DNA of 64,000 bases from Streptomyces deccanensis (GCF_022385335.1 NZ_CP092431.1:6324001-6388000); one strand, 5' to 3'; positions 1 through 11,605 are shown, counted from the stretch's first letter. A program made the numbers and translations. The notes: generated by a model not told the origin, from the letters alone.

Positions 1-469
1 AGGCCGTGGCGCCCTTGACGTAGACGACACCCTCCCGCTTGGTCAGCTGGGAGCCCGGGAAGAGGATGTCCGGGCTGATCGGCGCCTTGTCCTTGCCCGA
101 GCTGGAGATGAAGTCCTTCGGGTTCAGCGGGGGCGGGGCCGAGGTCGGCGCGAACGACGGGTCCGTCTTGGCGCTGGCGCTCGGGATGCCCGCCGTGGCC
201 GGCAGGTCGTTCGGGCCGTTGGCCGTGGTGGAGCCGTTGTCGGTGTTGACGACGGCCATCGCCACGGCGACGCCTATGCCGACCGTGGCGAGGGCGCCGC
301 CGACGATCAGCAGGAGTCTGCGGCGCCTGTTGCGTGTTTCGGACTGCTCGGCGAGTGACGCCCAGTCCGGGGTCTGGTTACTGGAGGAACTCCACTGACT
401 GTCCCACGGATTGTGGGAACCCCCGGGGCTCCACTGAGACCCCCCCTGCCCAAAGCTCATGGGCCGCAT
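1..469 (-). CDS. Membrane-anchored protein of unknown function (partial, C-terminus outside window)
   Basis: The gene reads leftward and runs off the window edge, so only about 156 N-terminal residues are visible. The first 50 residues are polar and rich in Gly, Ser, Gln and Trp. An arginine cluster (RNRRRR) and one hydrophobic segment near residues 53-75 follow, and then a Ser/Thr/Pro-rich stretch. This is the layout of a single-pass protein with a short cytoplasmic tail and an exported C-terminal domain. Starts at 469 (MRPMSFGQ) and 460 (MSFGQ) are both possible. It is divergent from rplM. I do not recognise the family from the visible part. Confidence 0.75.
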   Translation of the reverse strand, partial: MRPMSFGQGGSQWSPGGSHNPWDSQWSSSSNQTPDWASLAEQSETRNRRRRLLLIVGGALATVGIGVAVAMAVVNTDNGSTTANGPNDLPATAGIPSASAKTDPSFAPTSAPPPLNPKDFISSSGKDKAPISPDILFPGSQLTKREGVVYVKGATA

Positions 470-832
470 TTTAGACGGGCGAGGGGAGGCCGTTGTCAGT
501 TCCAGGTCACGCCCTGATACCGGGTTACTGCTCGGTACCGGGTCACGCCCTGTCCTTCCGGCCGGCGACGAGCTGGCGCGTGCTGTGGTCGCCAGGTTCC
601 GGGGTCGGTTCCGGGGCCGTTTTGACCCGTCCGGGGCCGCCCGAGTACGCTTGCCGATTGTTATGCGTATTGGCTTGGTCGCTCTCAGGCGAGAAGCCGT
701 GCGTAGGTTCCCTGGAGCAGTTACCAGTGGGCGGCATACGGGCAGCGTTTCCGGCACTGTCGTCCCCAGCTGCACGATCGCTTCAGTGATGCCATGTGTC
801 ACCACCCATCCACTGAAGAAGAAGGCTGCGAA
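470..832. other. Intergenic region upstream of rplM
   Basis: This 363-bp gap separates a leftward membrane-protein gene from rplM and must hold the promoters of both. GTCACGCCCTG occurs at 506-516 and 542-552, and TACCGGGT occurs at 518-525 and 536-543, so two short direct repeats are interleaved. I could not pick a convincing -35/-10 pair. The region just before rplM could be a ribosomal-protein leader, but no known leader motif was recognised. Confidence 0.4.
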
Positions 833-1276
833 GTGCGTACGTACAGCCCCAAGCCCGGCGATGTGACTCGCCAGTGGCACGTCATCGACGCACAGGACAT
901 CGTCCTGGGTCGTCTGGCTACCACTGCCGCGAACCTCCTCCGCGGCAAGCACAAGCCGACCTATGCCCCTCACATGGACATGGGCGACTTCGTCATCATC
1001 ATCAACGCCGACAAGGTTCACCTGTCCGGCAACAAGAAGACCCAGAAGCTGGCGTACCGCCACTCCGGCTACCCGGGTGGTCTGCGCTCCGTCCGTTACG
1101 ACGAGCTGCTGGCGAAGAACCCCGAGAAGGCCGTCGAGAAGGCCATCAAGGGCATGATCCCCAAGAACTCCCTGGGTCGTCAGATGCTCTCGAAGCTGAA
1201 GGTCTACTCGGGCGACCAGCACCCCCACGCTGCCCAGCAGCCGGTGCCGTTCGAGATCACCCAGGTCGCGCAGTAG
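833..1276 (+). CDS. rplM: 50S ribosomal protein L13
   Basis: L13 is an early-assembling protein of the large ribosomal subunit that contacts 23S rRNA. The 147-residue product has the usual bacterial length. It carries the family landmarks [16 protein letters not shown] near the N-terminus, [16 protein letters not shown] in the middle and [12 protein letters not shown] near residue 110. The GTG at 833 is chosen because translation then begins MRTYSPKPG, as in other actinobacterial L13 proteins, and a purine-rich GAAGAAGAAGG lies just upstream. An in-frame ATG at 794 would add 13 unrelated residues. rpsI follows after 41 bp, the standard rplM-rpsI operon. Confidence 0.98.
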   Translation: MRTYSPKPGDVTRQWHVIDAQDIVLGRLATTAANLLRGKHKPTYAPHMDMGDFVIIINADKVHLSGNKKTQKLAYRHSGYPGGLRSVRYDELLAKNPEKAVEKAIKGMIPKNSLGRQMLSKLKVYSGDQHPHAAQQPVPFEITQVAQ

Positions 1277-1317
1277 TTCCGGCCACACCCCCAAACAGAA
1301 AAGATCTGAGGAGAATC

Positions 1318-1830
1318 GTGGCCGAGACCACTGCCGAGCAGCCGCTCGAAGAGCTTGACATCGACAGCTACACCACGGAGTCGGACGTCCCCGTCGAGGG
1401 CGAGTACACCTCCGAGTCCATGGCCTCCCGCTTCGGCGACCCGCAGCCGGCCGCCGGCCTGGGCCGTCGCAAGAACGCCATCGCCCGCGTCCGGATCGTC
1501 CCGGGCACCGGCAAGTGGAAGATCAACGGTCGCACCCTCGAGGACTACTTCCCCAACAAGGTGCACCAGCAGGAAGTCAACGAGCCCTTCAAGGTGCTGG
1601 AGCTCGAGGGCCGTTACGACGTCATCGCCCGCATCTCCGGCGGCGGTGTCTCCGGTCAGGCCGGTGCGCTCCGTCTCGGTGTCGCCCGCGCGCTCAACGA
1701 GGCCGACGTCGACAACAACCGTGGCGCCCTCAAGAAGGCCGGTTTCCTCCGCCGCGACGACCGTGCGGTCGAGCGCAAGAAGGCCGGTCTGAAGAAGGCC
1801 CGCAAGGCTCCGCAGTACAGCAAGCGCTAA
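1318..1830 (+). CDS. rpsI: 30S ribosomal protein S9
   Basis: S9 belongs to the 30S head, and its basic C-terminal tail reaches the P-site tRNA. The product is 170 residues. An acidic N-terminal extension of about 45 residues, common in actinobacteria, precedes the conserved body ([17 protein letters not shown], then [19 protein letters not shown]) and the tail [12 protein letters not shown]. That tail ends with the invariant Lys-Arg. The GTG at 1318 follows a strong GAGGAG ribosome-binding site. It is co-transcribed with rplM and followed by a strong terminator. Confidence 0.98.
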   Translation: MAETTAEQPLEELDIDSYTTESDVPVEGEYTSESMASRFGDPQPAAGLGRRKNAIARVRIVPGTGKWKINGRTLEDYFPNKVHQQEVNEPFKVLELEGRYDVIARISGGGVSGQAGALRLGVARALNEADVDNNRGALKKAGFLRRDDRAVERKKAGLKKARKAPQYSKR

Positions 1831-1882
1831 ATCGCGCTCGCGCCGCTGGGCGCGATTCGCGTGCGTCGCGCATTGCGCGTAT

Positions 1883-1920
1883 CGCCCCGGTGGCACGTAT
1901 CCGTGCCGCCGGGGCGGTTT
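1883..1920 (+). terminator. Hairpin terminator of the rplM-rpsI operon
   Basis: Bases 1883-1897 pair with 1902-1916 over 15 bp with a single G-T wobble and a TATC loop. A short T run follows. The hairpin lies 53 bp after the rpsI stop and before the glmM leader. Confidence 0.85.
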
Positions 1921-2095
1921 GCTTCGCAGGGCGTACCAGCACGCGTCCATTCATCGCAGGCTTATACGCAGACTGTCGGTACAACCCCGAAAGGGGGAGG
2001 ACAGTCTCAGGGGATGTACTTGGTCAGGGGAAAGCCGGGACACTCGTGACCATCAGTACGAGCCGCACATTCTGAGCAATTCGGAGGACACCACA

Positions 2096-3454
2096 GTGGG
2101 ACGACTCTTCGGCACGGACGGCGTGCGCGGTGTCGCCAACGCGGATCTGACGGCCGAGCTCGCGCTCGGACTCTCCGTCGCGGCGGCACACGTACTCGCC
2201 GAGGCGGGAACGTTCGAGGGCCACAAGCCGGTGGCGGTGGTCGGGCGGGATCCGCGAGCGTCCGGGGAGTTCCTGGAGGCGGCCGTCGTGGCCGGCCTCG
2301 CCAGCGCGGGCGTCGACGTGCTGCGCGTCGGTGTGCTGCCGACCCCCGCGGTCGCGTTCCTCACCGGCGAGCTGGGCGCCGACCTCGGCGTGATGCTCTC
2401 CGCCAGCCACAACGCCATGCCGGACAACGGCGTCAAGTTCTTCGCCCGCGGCGGTCACAAGCTCGCCGACGAGCTGGAGGACAGGATCGAGGGCGTCTAC
2501 GAGGAGCACCGCACCGGGGCCCCCTGGGAGCGGCCCACGGGTGCGGGCGTCGGGCGCGTCCGCTCCTACGACGACGGTTTCGGGCAGTACGTCGAGCATC
2601 TGCTCGCGGCCCTCCCCAACCGGCTCGACGGGCTCAAGATCGTCCTCGACGAGGCGCACGGCGCCGCCGCCGGGGTCTCGCCGGAGGCGTTCACCCGCGC
2701 CGGCGCCGAGATCGTCACGATCGGGGCCGAGCCGGACGGGCTCAACATCAACGACGGGTGCGGGTCGACGCACCTCGGGCCGCTGAAGGCCGCCGTCCTG
2801 GAGCACGGGGCGCACCTCGGGATCGCGCACGACGGGGACGCGGACCGGTGCCTCGCGGTGGACCACGAGGGCAACGAGGTCGACGGGGACCAGATCCTCG
2901 CGGTGCTCGCGCTGGCGATGCGGGAGCGCTCCGCGCTGCGGGCCGACACGGTCGTGGCGACGGTGATGTCCAACCTCGGGTTCAAGCTGGCGCTGGAGCG
3001 GCAGGGGCTGCGGCTCGTCCAGACGGCGGTCGGGGACCGGTACGTGCTGGAGGAGATGAAGGAGCACGGGTACGCGCTCGGGGGCGAGCAGTCCGGGCAC
3101 GTGATCATCTCCGACCACGCGACGACGGGCGACGGCACGCTGACGGGGCTGCTGCTGGCCGCGCGGGTCGCGCAGACCGGGCGCACGCTGCAGGAGCTGG
3201 CCGGGGTGATGGAGCGGCTGCCGCAGGTGCTCATCAATGTGCCCGATGTGGACCGGTCGCGGGTGTCCACGTCGGCGGAGCTGGCGGCGGCGGTGGGGGA
3301 GGCCGAGGCCGAACTGGGCTCCACGGGGCGGGTGTTGTTGCGGCCGTCCGGGACCGAGCCGTTGGTGCGGGTGATGGTGGAGGCGGCCGATATCGAGCAG
3401 GCGCGGGCGGTTGCGGGGCGGCTGGCGGATGCGGTGAAGTCGGCGCTTGGCTGA
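2096..3454 (+). CDS. glmM: Phosphoglucosamine mutase
   Basis: GlmM interconverts glucosamine-6-phosphate and glucosamine-1-phosphate on the route to UDP-GlcNAc and peptidoglycan. The 452-residue product is typical in length. The N-terminus [14 protein letters not shown] is the family signature. The phosphoserine loop is [12 protein letters not shown] near residue 100, the metal-binding loop is DGDADRC near 245, and the phosphate-binding loop [14 protein letters not shown] is near 415. The GTG at 2096 follows GGAGG; an open frame continues further upstream but only this start gives the family N-terminus. glmS, which makes the substrate, lies 5 kb downstream on the other strand. Confidence 0.97.
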   Translation: MGRLFGTDGVRGVANADLTAELALGLSVAAAHVLAEAGTFEGHKPVAVVGRDPRASGEFLEAAVVAGLASAGVDVLRVGVLPTPAVAFLTGELGADLGVMLSASHNAMPDNGVKFFARGGHKLADELEDRIEGVYEEHRTGAPWERPTGAGVGRVRSYDDGFGQYVEHLLAALPNRLDGLKIVLDEAHGAAAGVSPEAFTRAGAEIVTIGAEPDGLNINDGCGSTHLGPLKAAVLEHGAHLGIAHDGDADRCLAVDHEGNEVDGDQILAVLALAMRERSALRADTVVATVMSNLGFKLALERQGLRLVQTAVGDRYVLEEMKEHGYALGGEQSGHVIISDHATTGDGTLTGLLLAARVAQTGRTLQELAGVMERLPQVLINVPDVDRSRVSTSAELAAAVGEAEAELGSTGRVLLRPSGTEPLVRVMVEAADIEQARAVAGRLADAVKSALG

Positions 3455-3519
3455 ATTGCCGGCCGGGTAGGGGTGTGGGGTTCTGTGCGTGGCGGGCCGC
3501 GGGTTCGTCGTGGCGTGTC

Positions 3520-3571
3520 GCGCAGTTCCCCGCGCCCCTGAAGGCAGGGGCTGCGCCCCTTGCCTTTCAGG
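3520..3571 (+). repeat. Dispersed GCGCAGTTCCCC repeat, copy A, with adjoining hairpin
   Basis: The 20-bp core GCGCAGTTCCCCGCGCCCCT occupies 3520-3539. It runs directly into a hairpin at 3537-3571 (CCTGAA/TTCAGG, GGCA/TGCC and GGGGC/GCCCC with two single-base bulges). The element sits between the convergent genes glmM and the DUF389 gene, so the hairpin could terminate from both sides. Four more copies of the core lie at 7728, 10218, 13778 and 24739. Confidence 0.85.
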
Positions 3572-3577
3572 GTGCGG

Positions 3578-4498
3578 TCAACGGGTTCTGGACCACAGCC
3601 ACTTCTGTAGGAGCAGGGTCAGGGTGCCTGCCAGGATGATGCCCAGGAGGTTCAGGAGCAGTTGCTCCGTCGAGCCCACCGTCTGCTTGGTGTCGCCGTA
3701 GGCCAAGGCCACCGCCGCGTTCGCCGCCGCCGGGACCGTGGTGACCGAGATGGCGACGCCCACCAGGGCTCCGGACTTGGCTGAGGTCAGCGAGAGGGTG
3801 CCCGCGATGCCCGCGAGGACCGCCACGATGAAGGAGAAGGCGTCCGGGGCGTAGACGAAGGCGGTGTTGGGGCGGTCGGCCTCCAGCTTCGCCTCGGTGA
3901 AGTAGCCGAGCGCGTCCATGAAGAGGCTGAAGGCGACCGTCGCCGCCATGGCCACCGCGAAGCCCACGAGCAGGGCGACCAGGGAGCGCAGGGCGAGGCG
4001 CGGATGGCGCTGGACGATGGACGTGCTGATGCCGGCCAGGGGGCCGAACTCCGGGCCGACCGCCATCGCGCCGACGATCAGGATCGCGTTGTCGAGGACC
4101 ACGCCGCAGGCCGCGATCATCGTGGCGAGGGTGATGAAGGCGACGTAGGTGACGGAGAGCGTCGACTCCTCGTGGGTCGCGTCCGTCAGGTGCTCCCAGA
4201 GGACCGCGTCGGCGCCCTCGCCGGGTGCGTCCTTCTCGGCCTTGTCGGCGCGCTCGGAGAGTGACAGGTCGATGTTCTCGACGGCGATGGAGCCGGCGCG
4301 GTCGAGGTCCAACGCCCTTAGTTCGCCGATCAGTTCGTCGCCCGCCTCACGTGCCACGTCGCACATGACGACGTCTCCGGCGGGGTCGCGGGCGGCACCC
4401 GGCATGACGACGAGGTGGGTCGTCCCGACCGTCCTCTCGATCAGGTGCACCACCTCGTCGGTCTTGCCCGGCGGGGTGATCAGGCGCAGATGCAGCAT
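3578..4498 (-). CDS. DUF389 family membrane protein
   Basis: The 306-residue product has a soluble N-terminal domain of about 120 residues (MLHLRLITPPGKTDEVVHLIE) and a block of about six hydrophobic helices. These include a segment with VGAMAVGPEFGPLAG and one with LTSAKSGALVGVAISVTTVPAAAN. The polar, glycine-rich motifs inside membrane segments are typical of DUF389 (TIGR00341-like) proteins. Their molecular role is not established as far as I know. The stop lies only a few bases after the copy-A hairpin. coaA is upstream on the same strand with a 31-bp gap, so the two may be co-transcribed. Confidence 0.85.
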   Translation of the reverse strand: MLHLRLITPPGKTDEVVHLIERTVGTTHLVVMPGAARDPAGDVVMCDVAREAGDELIGELRALDLDRAGSIAVENIDLSLSERADKAEKDAPGEGADAVLWEHLTDATHEESTLSVTYVAFITLATMIAACGVVLDNAILIVGAMAVGPEFGPLAGISTSIVQRHPRLALRSLVALLVGFAVAMAATVAFSLFMDALGYFTEAKLEADRPNTAFVYAPDAFSFIVAVLAGIAGTLSLTSAKSGALVGVAISVTTVPAAANAAVALAYGDTKQTVGSTEQLLLNLLGIILAGTLTLLLQKWLWSRTR

Positions 4499-4529
4499 GC
4501 CCGCAGGGTAGCCGGGACAGATGAAGCGG

Positions 4530-5519
4530 CTACAGCTTGCGCAGGCTGAGGCGGCGGACCTTGTGGTCGGCGCCCTTGCGGATGATGAGGGTGGCGCGGC
4601 CCCGGGTGGGGGCGATGTTCTCGATGAGGTTGGGCTTGTTGATGGTGCGCCAGAGCGTGCGGGCGTAGTCGAGGGCGTCGTCCTCGGAGACCTGAGTGTA
4701 CTTGCGGAAGTACGAGTCGGGGTTCTGGAACGCGGTCTGGCGGAGCTTCTTGAAGCGGTTGAGGTACCAGCGCTCGATGTCGTCGGCGCCGGCGTCGACG
4801 TACACGCTGAAGTCGAAGTAGTCGGCGAGACCGACGCGGGTGCGGCCGTCGCTGCCGGGGAGGGCGGGCTGCAGGACGTTCAGGCCCTCGACGATGAGGA
4901 TGTCGGGGCGGCGGACCGTCAGCTTCCGGTCGGGGACGATGTCGTAGATGAGGTGGGAGTAGACGGGGGCCGTCACCTCGTCCTTGCCGGCCTTGATGTC
5001 GGCGACGAAACGGGTCAGGGCCCGGCGGTCGTACGACTCGGGGAAGCCCTTGCGGGAGACCAGGCCGCGTTCCTGGAGGTCCTTCATGGGGAGCAGGAAG
5101 CCGTCGGTGGTGACCAGTTCGACGCGCGGGTGCTCGGGCCAGCGGGCCAGGAGGGCCTGGAGGAGGCGGGCGACGGTGGACTTGCCGACGGCGACGGACC
5201 CGGCGACGCCTATGACGAACGGGGTGCCGGACTGGGAGCCCTGCTCGCCCAGGAAGGTGTTCAGGGCGCCGCGCAGGCCGTCGGTGGCGCCCACGTAGAG
5301 GTTGAGGAGCCGGGACAGCGGCAGATAGATGTCCCGGACCTCGTCGAGGTCGATGACATCGCCCAGACCGCGCAGCTTCTCGACCTCCTCGGCGTTGAGC
5401 GGGAGCGGCGTCTTTTCGCGCAGCGCGCTCCACTCGGCACGGGTGAGGTCGACGTAGGGAGTCGCCTCCGGCCTGGGCCGGTGGGCGCTCCGCGGCAACG
5501 AGGAGACCGGTGAGATCAC
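4530..5519 (-). CDS. coaA: Pantothenate kinase, type I
   Basis: CoaA phosphorylates pantothenate with ATP, the first and usually rate-controlling step of coenzyme A synthesis. The 329-residue protein has the P-loop [12 protein letters not shown] near residue 105. [13 protein letters not shown] and [12 protein letters not shown] follow, and then [12 protein letters not shown] with its catalytic-region acidic residue and the C-terminal [17 protein letters not shown]. Length and motif order match the type I (bacterial PanK-I) enzymes of actinobacteria. The start at 5519 is the first in-frame start after the divergent intergenic region. Confidence 0.96.
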   Translation of the reverse strand: MISPVSSLPRSAHRPRPEATPYVDLTRAEWSALREKTPLPLNAEEVEKLRGLGDVIDLDEVRDIYLPLSRLLNLYVGATDGLRGALNTFLGEQGSQSGTPFVIGVAGSVAVGKSTVARLLQALLARWPEHPRVELVTTDGFLLPMKDLQERGLVSRKGFPESYDRRALTRFVADIKAGKDEVTAPVYSHLIYDIVPDRKLTVRRPDILIVEGLNVLQPALPGSDGRTRVGLADYFDFSVYVDAGADDIERWYLNRFKKLRQTAFQNPDSYFRKYTQVSEDDALDYARTLWRTINKPNLIENIAPTRGRATLIIRKGADHKVRRLSLRKL

Positions 5520-5727
5520 AGTCCATTGTTAACGGAGTTTGAACGGGGTGGTGGGGCGGGGGCCGGTGGGCTCCGTCACGCCGGGCGAAGAGGCACGGTA
5601 GGGGGTTCTCCCTTCGCTGTGCGTGAACTGTGGTGAAGGTATGGACCTGGGGTGTGGGGAGGACTAGCGTCCGGGCGGTCGGGAGGGAGCCGCCTCCCGG
5701 TCGACCAGGGGGAAATGGGGGACGGGA

Positions 5728-5970
5728 ATGGCTTTTGGTGTGCGTCTGCGGTTACGGGACGCCGTTCGACGGGGGTCTACGCGCGGTGACGCGGAACTCG
5801 CCGGACGGGTGTGCAGCGAGCTCTCGGCGGACCTGCCGGACGAGGATCTGGGCGAGTGCCTGGATGACGCGCTTGACATGTACCGGATGGGCAGTAAGCC
5901 GCGGTGCGAGGAGGTCGAGTATCTGGGTCTGGTGCGGGAGGCCATCGACCGGATCGAGGAAGGGAGTTGA
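5728..5970 (+). CDS. Hypothetical 80-residue acidic protein
   Basis: This small frame starts at an ATG preceded by GGGGGACGGG, a reasonable ribosome-binding site. It encodes a predominantly helical, Asp/Glu-rich protein (LPDEDLGECLDDALDMYRMG, VREAIDRIEEGS) with no signal peptide or membrane segment. It stands alone, divergent from coaA and convergent with the NAD(P)HX repair gene. I do not recognise a family. Codon positions fit coding use, but small size keeps confidence moderate. Confidence 0.55.
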   Translation: MAFGVRLRLRDAVRRGSTRGDAELAGRVCSELSADLPDEDLGECLDDALDMYRMGSKPRCEEVEYLGLVREAIDRIEEGS

Positions 5971-6014
5971 GCCGGGGCGGCAGAGAGGTGGTGCCATGAG
6001 GTGGCTGGGCGGTG

Positions 6015-7460
6015 TCATGAGGTGATGTCCCGCCAGGCCCTCGGGATCGCCTCCGCCACGTCGTGGGCGCTGGTGGGGGCGCCGTCGGCGGCGTAGCGGC
6101 CTGCCAGGCCGTGGAGGTAGGCCGCCGCGCTCCCCGCGTCCAGGGGGGAGAGGCCCGCCGCCAGGAGCGAGCCCGCCAGGCCCGAGAGGACGTCGCCGCT
6201 GCCGGCGGTGGCGAGCCAGGGCGTGCCGGTGGGGTTGACGCGGACCGGGGCGGCGGGGTCCGGGGTGGCGACGAGGGTGGTGGAGCCCTTGAGGAGGACC
6301 GTGGCGTCGTAGGCGCGGGCCAGGTCGTGTACGGCGGTGAGGCGGGCGGCCTCGACCTCCTCCCGGGAGATGCCCAGGAGGGCGGCAGCCTCTCCCGCGT
6401 GCGGGGTCATCAGGGTCGGGGCCTCGCGGGTGCGGACCGTGTCGCGGTCGGCGAGGCGGAGGCCGTCCGCGTCCAGGAGGACCGGGACGTCGGAGGCGAG
6501 GGCCTCGGCGACGGGGGTCGGGTCGTCGCCCGCGCCGGGGCCCGCGACCCAGGCCTGCACCCGGCCCGCCTTCTTCGGGCCCGCGTTCGAGACAAGGGTC
6601 TCCGGGTAGCGGGCGAGGACCGCTTCGGCGGCGGCGCCCACGTAGCGGACGGCGCCCGCGCCGCCGCGCAGGGCGCCCGCGACCGCGAGGACCGCCGCGC
6701 CCGGGTAGCGGGTCGAGCCCGCCGCGATGCCCACGACTCCCCTGCGGTACTTGTCGCTCTCGCCGGTGGGGCGGGGGAGGAGGGCCGCCACGTCCGCGTG
6801 CTGGAGCGACTCCAGGGCGGGGGTGGACGGGAGGGTCTCCGCCAGGCCGATGTCGATCAGGCGGACCGAACCGGCGTACTCGCGCGCCGGGTCGATGAGG
6901 AGGCCCGGTTTGTGGGTGCCGAAGGTGACGGTGAGGTCGGCGCGGACGGCTGCGCCGTGCACCTCGCCGGTGTCCGGTTCGATGCCGCTCGGGAGGTCCA
7001 CGGCGACGACCGCGGCGGGGGAGTCGGCGAGGAGGGCGGCGAGGCGGGCGGCGTCGGGGCGGAGGCCGCCCTTGCCGCCGATGCCGACGACGCCGTCCAG
7101 GACGAGGTCGGCGCGGGCGAGGGCGGTGGGGGTGGTGGTGGCGTGGGGGGTGGTCGTGGTGCCGCCCGCTCGGCGGAGGGCCTCGAGGGCGGCCGGGTGG
7201 GTGCGGTCGGGGGAGAGCAGTACGGCGGTGACGCCGGCGCCTCGCCTTGCCAGGCGGGCGGCCGCGTACAGGGCGTCGCCGCCGTTGTCGCCGCTGCCGG
7301 TGAGGACGACGACGCGGCTGCCGTACACCCGGCCGAGGAGGTCGGCGCAGGCTGTGGCCAGGCCGGCGGCGGCGCGTTGCATCAGGGCGCCGTCGGGGAG
7401 GCGGGCCATGAGGGTGCGTTCGGCTGTGCGGACGGTTTCTACGCGGTGGGCTGAGCGCAT
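6015..7460 (-). CDS. nnrDE-type fusion: Bifunctional NAD(P)H-hydrate epimerase / ADP-dependent NAD(P)H-hydrate dehydratase
   Basis: The enzyme repairs hydrated NADH and NADPH. The N-terminal half epimerises R- to S-NAD(P)HX, and the C-terminal half dehydrates the S form using ADP. In the 481-residue product the epimerase part (about 1-210) has VVLTGSGDNGGDALYAA and VVAVDLPSGIEPDTG. The ribokinase-like dehydratase part has MTPHAGEAAALLG and NPTGTPWLATAGSGDVLSG. The ATG at 7460 (MRSAHRVETVRTAERTL) is the family N-terminus; the frame stays open upstream only because of GC bias. It lies downstream of glmS-acpS on the same strand, separated from acpS by repeat copy B. Confidence 0.95.
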   Translation of the reverse strand: MRSAHRVETVRTAERTLMARLPDGALMQRAAAGLATACADLLGRVYGSRVVVLTGSGDNGGDALYAAARLARRGAGVTAVLLSPDRTHPAALEALRRAGGTTTTPHATTTPTALARADLVLDGVVGIGGKGGLRPDAARLAALLADSPAAVVAVDLPSGIEPDTGEVHGAAVRADLTVTFGTHKPGLLIDPAREYAGSVRLIDIGLAETLPSTPALESLQHADVAALLPRPTGESDKYRRGVVGIAAGSTRYPGAAVLAVAGALRGGAGAVRYVGAAAEAVLARYPETLVSNAGPKKAGRVQAWVAGPGAGDDPTPVAEALASDVPVLLDADGLRLADRDTVRTREAPTLMTPHAGEAAALLGISREEVEAARLTAVHDLARAYDATVLLKGSTTLVATPDPAAPVRVNPTGTPWLATAGSGDVLSGLAGSLLAAGLSPLDAGSAAAYLHGLAGRYAADGAPTSAHDVAEAIPRAWRDITS

Positions 7461-7700
7461 GGGACGAGTCTGCCTCGTTCTTGGGAGCGGTGGGGAGGCG
7501 GGCCGGGGGTTGCTGGGCACCCTCCGCTGTGGCTGGGCGGGGGTGGCGTCCGCTGCTCGGCGGTCGCGAGGCGCCGCCTGCGCCCACCCTCCCCCACTCT
7601 CGGCTTCGCTCGAGCGGGAGGTGCCCCCATCGCCCCAGCGGCACGATTGCCCGCAGGAGGGGAGGGGAGGGAGGGGAAGAGGGAAGCGGAGGGGAAGGGA

Positions 7701-7747
7701 GGAGGCAGGGGCGGAGCCCCGCCTCCTAGGGGCGCGGGGAACTGCGC
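7701..7747 (-). repeat. Dispersed GCGCAGTTCCCC repeat, copy B (reverse orientation), with hairpin
   Basis: The reverse complement of the 20-bp core is at 7728-7747. Directly beside it at 7701-7726 is a hairpin GGAGGC-A-GGGGC-GGA-GCCCC-GCCTCC. As in copy A, a conserved GGGGC/GCCCC inner stem is combined with a copy-specific outer stem. It lies between acpS and the NAD(P)HX repair gene, both transcribed leftward. Confidence 0.85.
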
Positions 7748-7820
7748 GATCAGCCACGCACGGTCCGCAGCCGCCCCACAAGGCGTACCCCCGAGTCATG
7801 AGGCGCCGACGCCTACCCCC

Positions 7821-8192
7821 TCAGCCCTCCGCGATCACCACCGCCGAGGCCACTCCCGCGTCGTGGCTCAGGGAGATGTGCCAGGACTGGACGCCCAGTT
7901 CCGAGGCGCGGGACGCGACCGTGCCGGTGACGCGGAGGCGGGGTTGGCCGGAGGGTTCGACGTAGACCTCCGCGTCGGTCCAGCGCAGGCCGCTGGGCGC
8001 GCCGAGGGCCTTGGCGAGGGCCTCCTTCGCGGCGAAGCGGGCCGCGAGGGAGGCGATGCCCCGGCGCTCGCCGCTGGGGAGGAGCAGCTCGCTCGGGAGG
8101 AAGAGGCGGTCGGCCATGCTGGGCGTGCGCTCCAGCGAGGCACGGAAGCGGTCGATCTCGGCGACGTCGATGCCGACTCCGATGATGGGCAT
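7821..8192 (-). CDS. acpS: Holo-[acyl-carrier-protein] synthase
   Basis: AcpS transfers 4'-phosphopantetheine from CoA to the serine of apo-ACP, activating it for fatty-acid and polyketide synthesis. The 123-residue product opens [16 protein letters not shown], with the magnesium-binding Asp. It carries [18 protein letters not shown] with the catalytic-site Glu and Lys, and ends with [20 protein letters not shown], all hallmarks of AcpS-type PPTases. The ATG at 8192 gives the standard N-terminus; a GTG at 8201 adds three residues. It follows glmS by about 40 bp on the same strand, so co-transcription is likely. Confidence 0.96.
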   Translation of the reverse strand: MPIIGVGIDVAEIDRFRASLERTPSMADRLFLPSELLLPSGERRGIASLAARFAAKEALAKALGAPSGLRWTDAEVYVEPSGQPRLRVTGTVASRASELGVQSWHISLSHDAGVASAVVIAEG

Positions 8193-8231
8193 GATCCGCA
8201 CCCTAGCCGCAGCGGCGTGGCCCGCGGCCGC

Positions 8232-10079
<1,848 letters not shown>

Positions 10080-10217
10080 GTTTACCCCTGTGTCGTGCCG
10101 TTCGCGACCTGTCGTGTGCCGTATGTGACTGTACGTGACAGCTTGGATTGGGGTAGTGCATCGGGTTCGGGGTGGGGGCTCCGAGCGTTGCGGGGCGCGC
10201 GTGAGTCGTGGCTTGTC

Positions 10218-10246
10218 GCGCAGTTCCCCGCGCCCCTACGGGGCGC
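10218..10246 (+). repeat. Dispersed GCGCAGTTCCCC repeat, copy C
   Basis: The 20-bp core is at 10218-10237. Its right end forms a compact hairpin GCGCCCC-TAC-GGGGCGC at 10230-10246. This copy lies between the divergent genes glmS and alr, 31 bp before the alr start, so it cannot be a terminator for either gene. It would be in the alr leader if transcription starts upstream of it. Confidence 0.85.
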
Positions 10247-10276
10247 TTCCGGTGGCTCTGCGACACTGGGGCTGAC

Positions 10277-11437
10277 ATGAGTGAGACAGCACCTGTGCCG
10301 CACGCGCCCCTTCGGGCCCGTGCGGAGATCGATCTGGACGCCCTGCGGGCCAATGTGCGGACGCTGCGCGCGTCCGCGCCGGGCGCCGAGCTGATGGCCG
10401 TCGTCAAGTCGGACGCCTACGGCCACGGGGCGGTCCGGTGTGCGCGCGCCGCGGTCGAGGCCGGGGCCACCTGGCTGGGGACGGCCACGCCCGAGGAGGC
10501 GCTGGCGCTGCGCGCGGCGGGGCTGTCGGGTCGGCTGATGTGCTGGCTCTGGGCGCCGGGCGGGCCCTGGCGCGAGGCGGTCGAGGCGGACCTCGACGTC
10601 GCGGTCAGCGGGTTGTGGGCACTGCGGGAGGTCACCGAGGCGGCCCGGCAGGCGGGCCTGCGCGCCCGCGTGCAGCTCAAGGCCGACACCGGGCTCGGGC
10701 GCAACGGCTGCCAGCCCGAGGACTGGCCGGAGTTGGTCGCCGAGGCGCTGCGGGCCGAGGCCGAGGGGCTCGTGAAGGTCACCGGGCTCTGGTCGCACCT
10801 CGCGTGCGCCGACGAGCCGGGGCACCCCTCCATCGACGCCCAGCTCACCCGTTTCCGCGAGATGGTCGCGTTCGCCGAGGGCCGGGGCGTCCGCCCCGAG
10901 GTGCGGCACATCGCCAACTCGCCCGCCACACTCACCCGGCCGGACGCGCACTTCGACCTCGTCCGGACGGGCATCGCCGTCTACGGCATCTCGCCCAGCC
11001 CGGAGCTGGGCAGTTCGGCCGACCTCGGGCTGCGGCCGGCGATGCGGCTCAGCGCCTCGCTCGCCCTGGTCAAGCACGTCACCGCCGGCCACGGTGTCAG
11101 CTACGGCCACCACTACGTCACGCCCGGCGCGACGACCCTCGGTCTGGTCCCCGTCGGCTACGCGGACGGCATCCCCCGGCACGCCTCCGGCAGCGGGCCC
11201 GTCCTGGTCGGCGGCAAGTGGCGCACGGTCGCGGGCCGGGTCGCCATGGACCAGTTCGTCGTCGACCTCGGCGGGGACGAACCCGCCGTCGGGGACGAGG
11301 TCGTGCTGTTCGGGGCCGGTGACGGCGGTGAACCGACCGCCGAGGACTGGGCGAAGGCGGCCGGGACCATCGCGTACGAGATCGTGACGCGCATCGGAAC
11401 CCGCGTTCCGCGCGTCTACGTCGACACGGGTGAGTGA
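10277..11437 (+). CDS. alr: Alanine racemase
   Basis: Alr is a PLP enzyme that interconverts L- and D-alanine for peptidoglycan. The 386-residue protein has the PLP lysine in AVVKSDAYGHGAV near residue 45 and KADTGLGRNG near 140. It also has the second catalytic tyrosine in GVSYGHHYVTPG near 278 and GRVAMDQFVVDLGG near 322. Fold order (TIM barrel, then beta domain) and length are standard. The ATG at 10277 gives a short N-terminal leader before ARAEIDLDALRANVRTL. Confidence 0.96.
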   Translation: MSETAPVPHAPLRARAEIDLDALRANVRTLRASAPGAELMAVVKSDAYGHGAVRCARAAVEAGATWLGTATPEEALALRAAGLSGRLMCWLWAPGGPWREAVEADLDVAVSGLWALREVTEAARQAGLRARVQLKADTGLGRNGCQPEDWPELVAEALRAEAEGLVKVTGLWSHLACADEPGHPSIDAQLTRFREMVAFAEGRGVRPEVRHIANSPATLTRPDAHFDLVRTGIAVYGISPSPELGSSADLGLRPAMRLSASLALVKHVTAGHGVSYGHHYVTPGATTLGLVPVGYADGIPRHASGSGPVLVGGKWRTVAGRVAMDQFVVDLGGDEPAVGDEVVLFGAGDGGEPTAEDWAKAAGTIAYEIVTRIGTRVPRVYVDTGE

Positions 11438-11605
11438 GCGGGCGCGGAGGACCGGGGCCCGTGAGGATGGGAATCCCGGGCGGCTGAGCAGCACCGAGCG
11501 CACGCGTAGGCGCACGAGTAAGTGAAAGACGAACGAGACGGGTAACTCCGTACAGGCGTGCGGAGCGACAGTGATACCGGACAGGTCGGCGAAGAGGAGC
11601 GGGAC

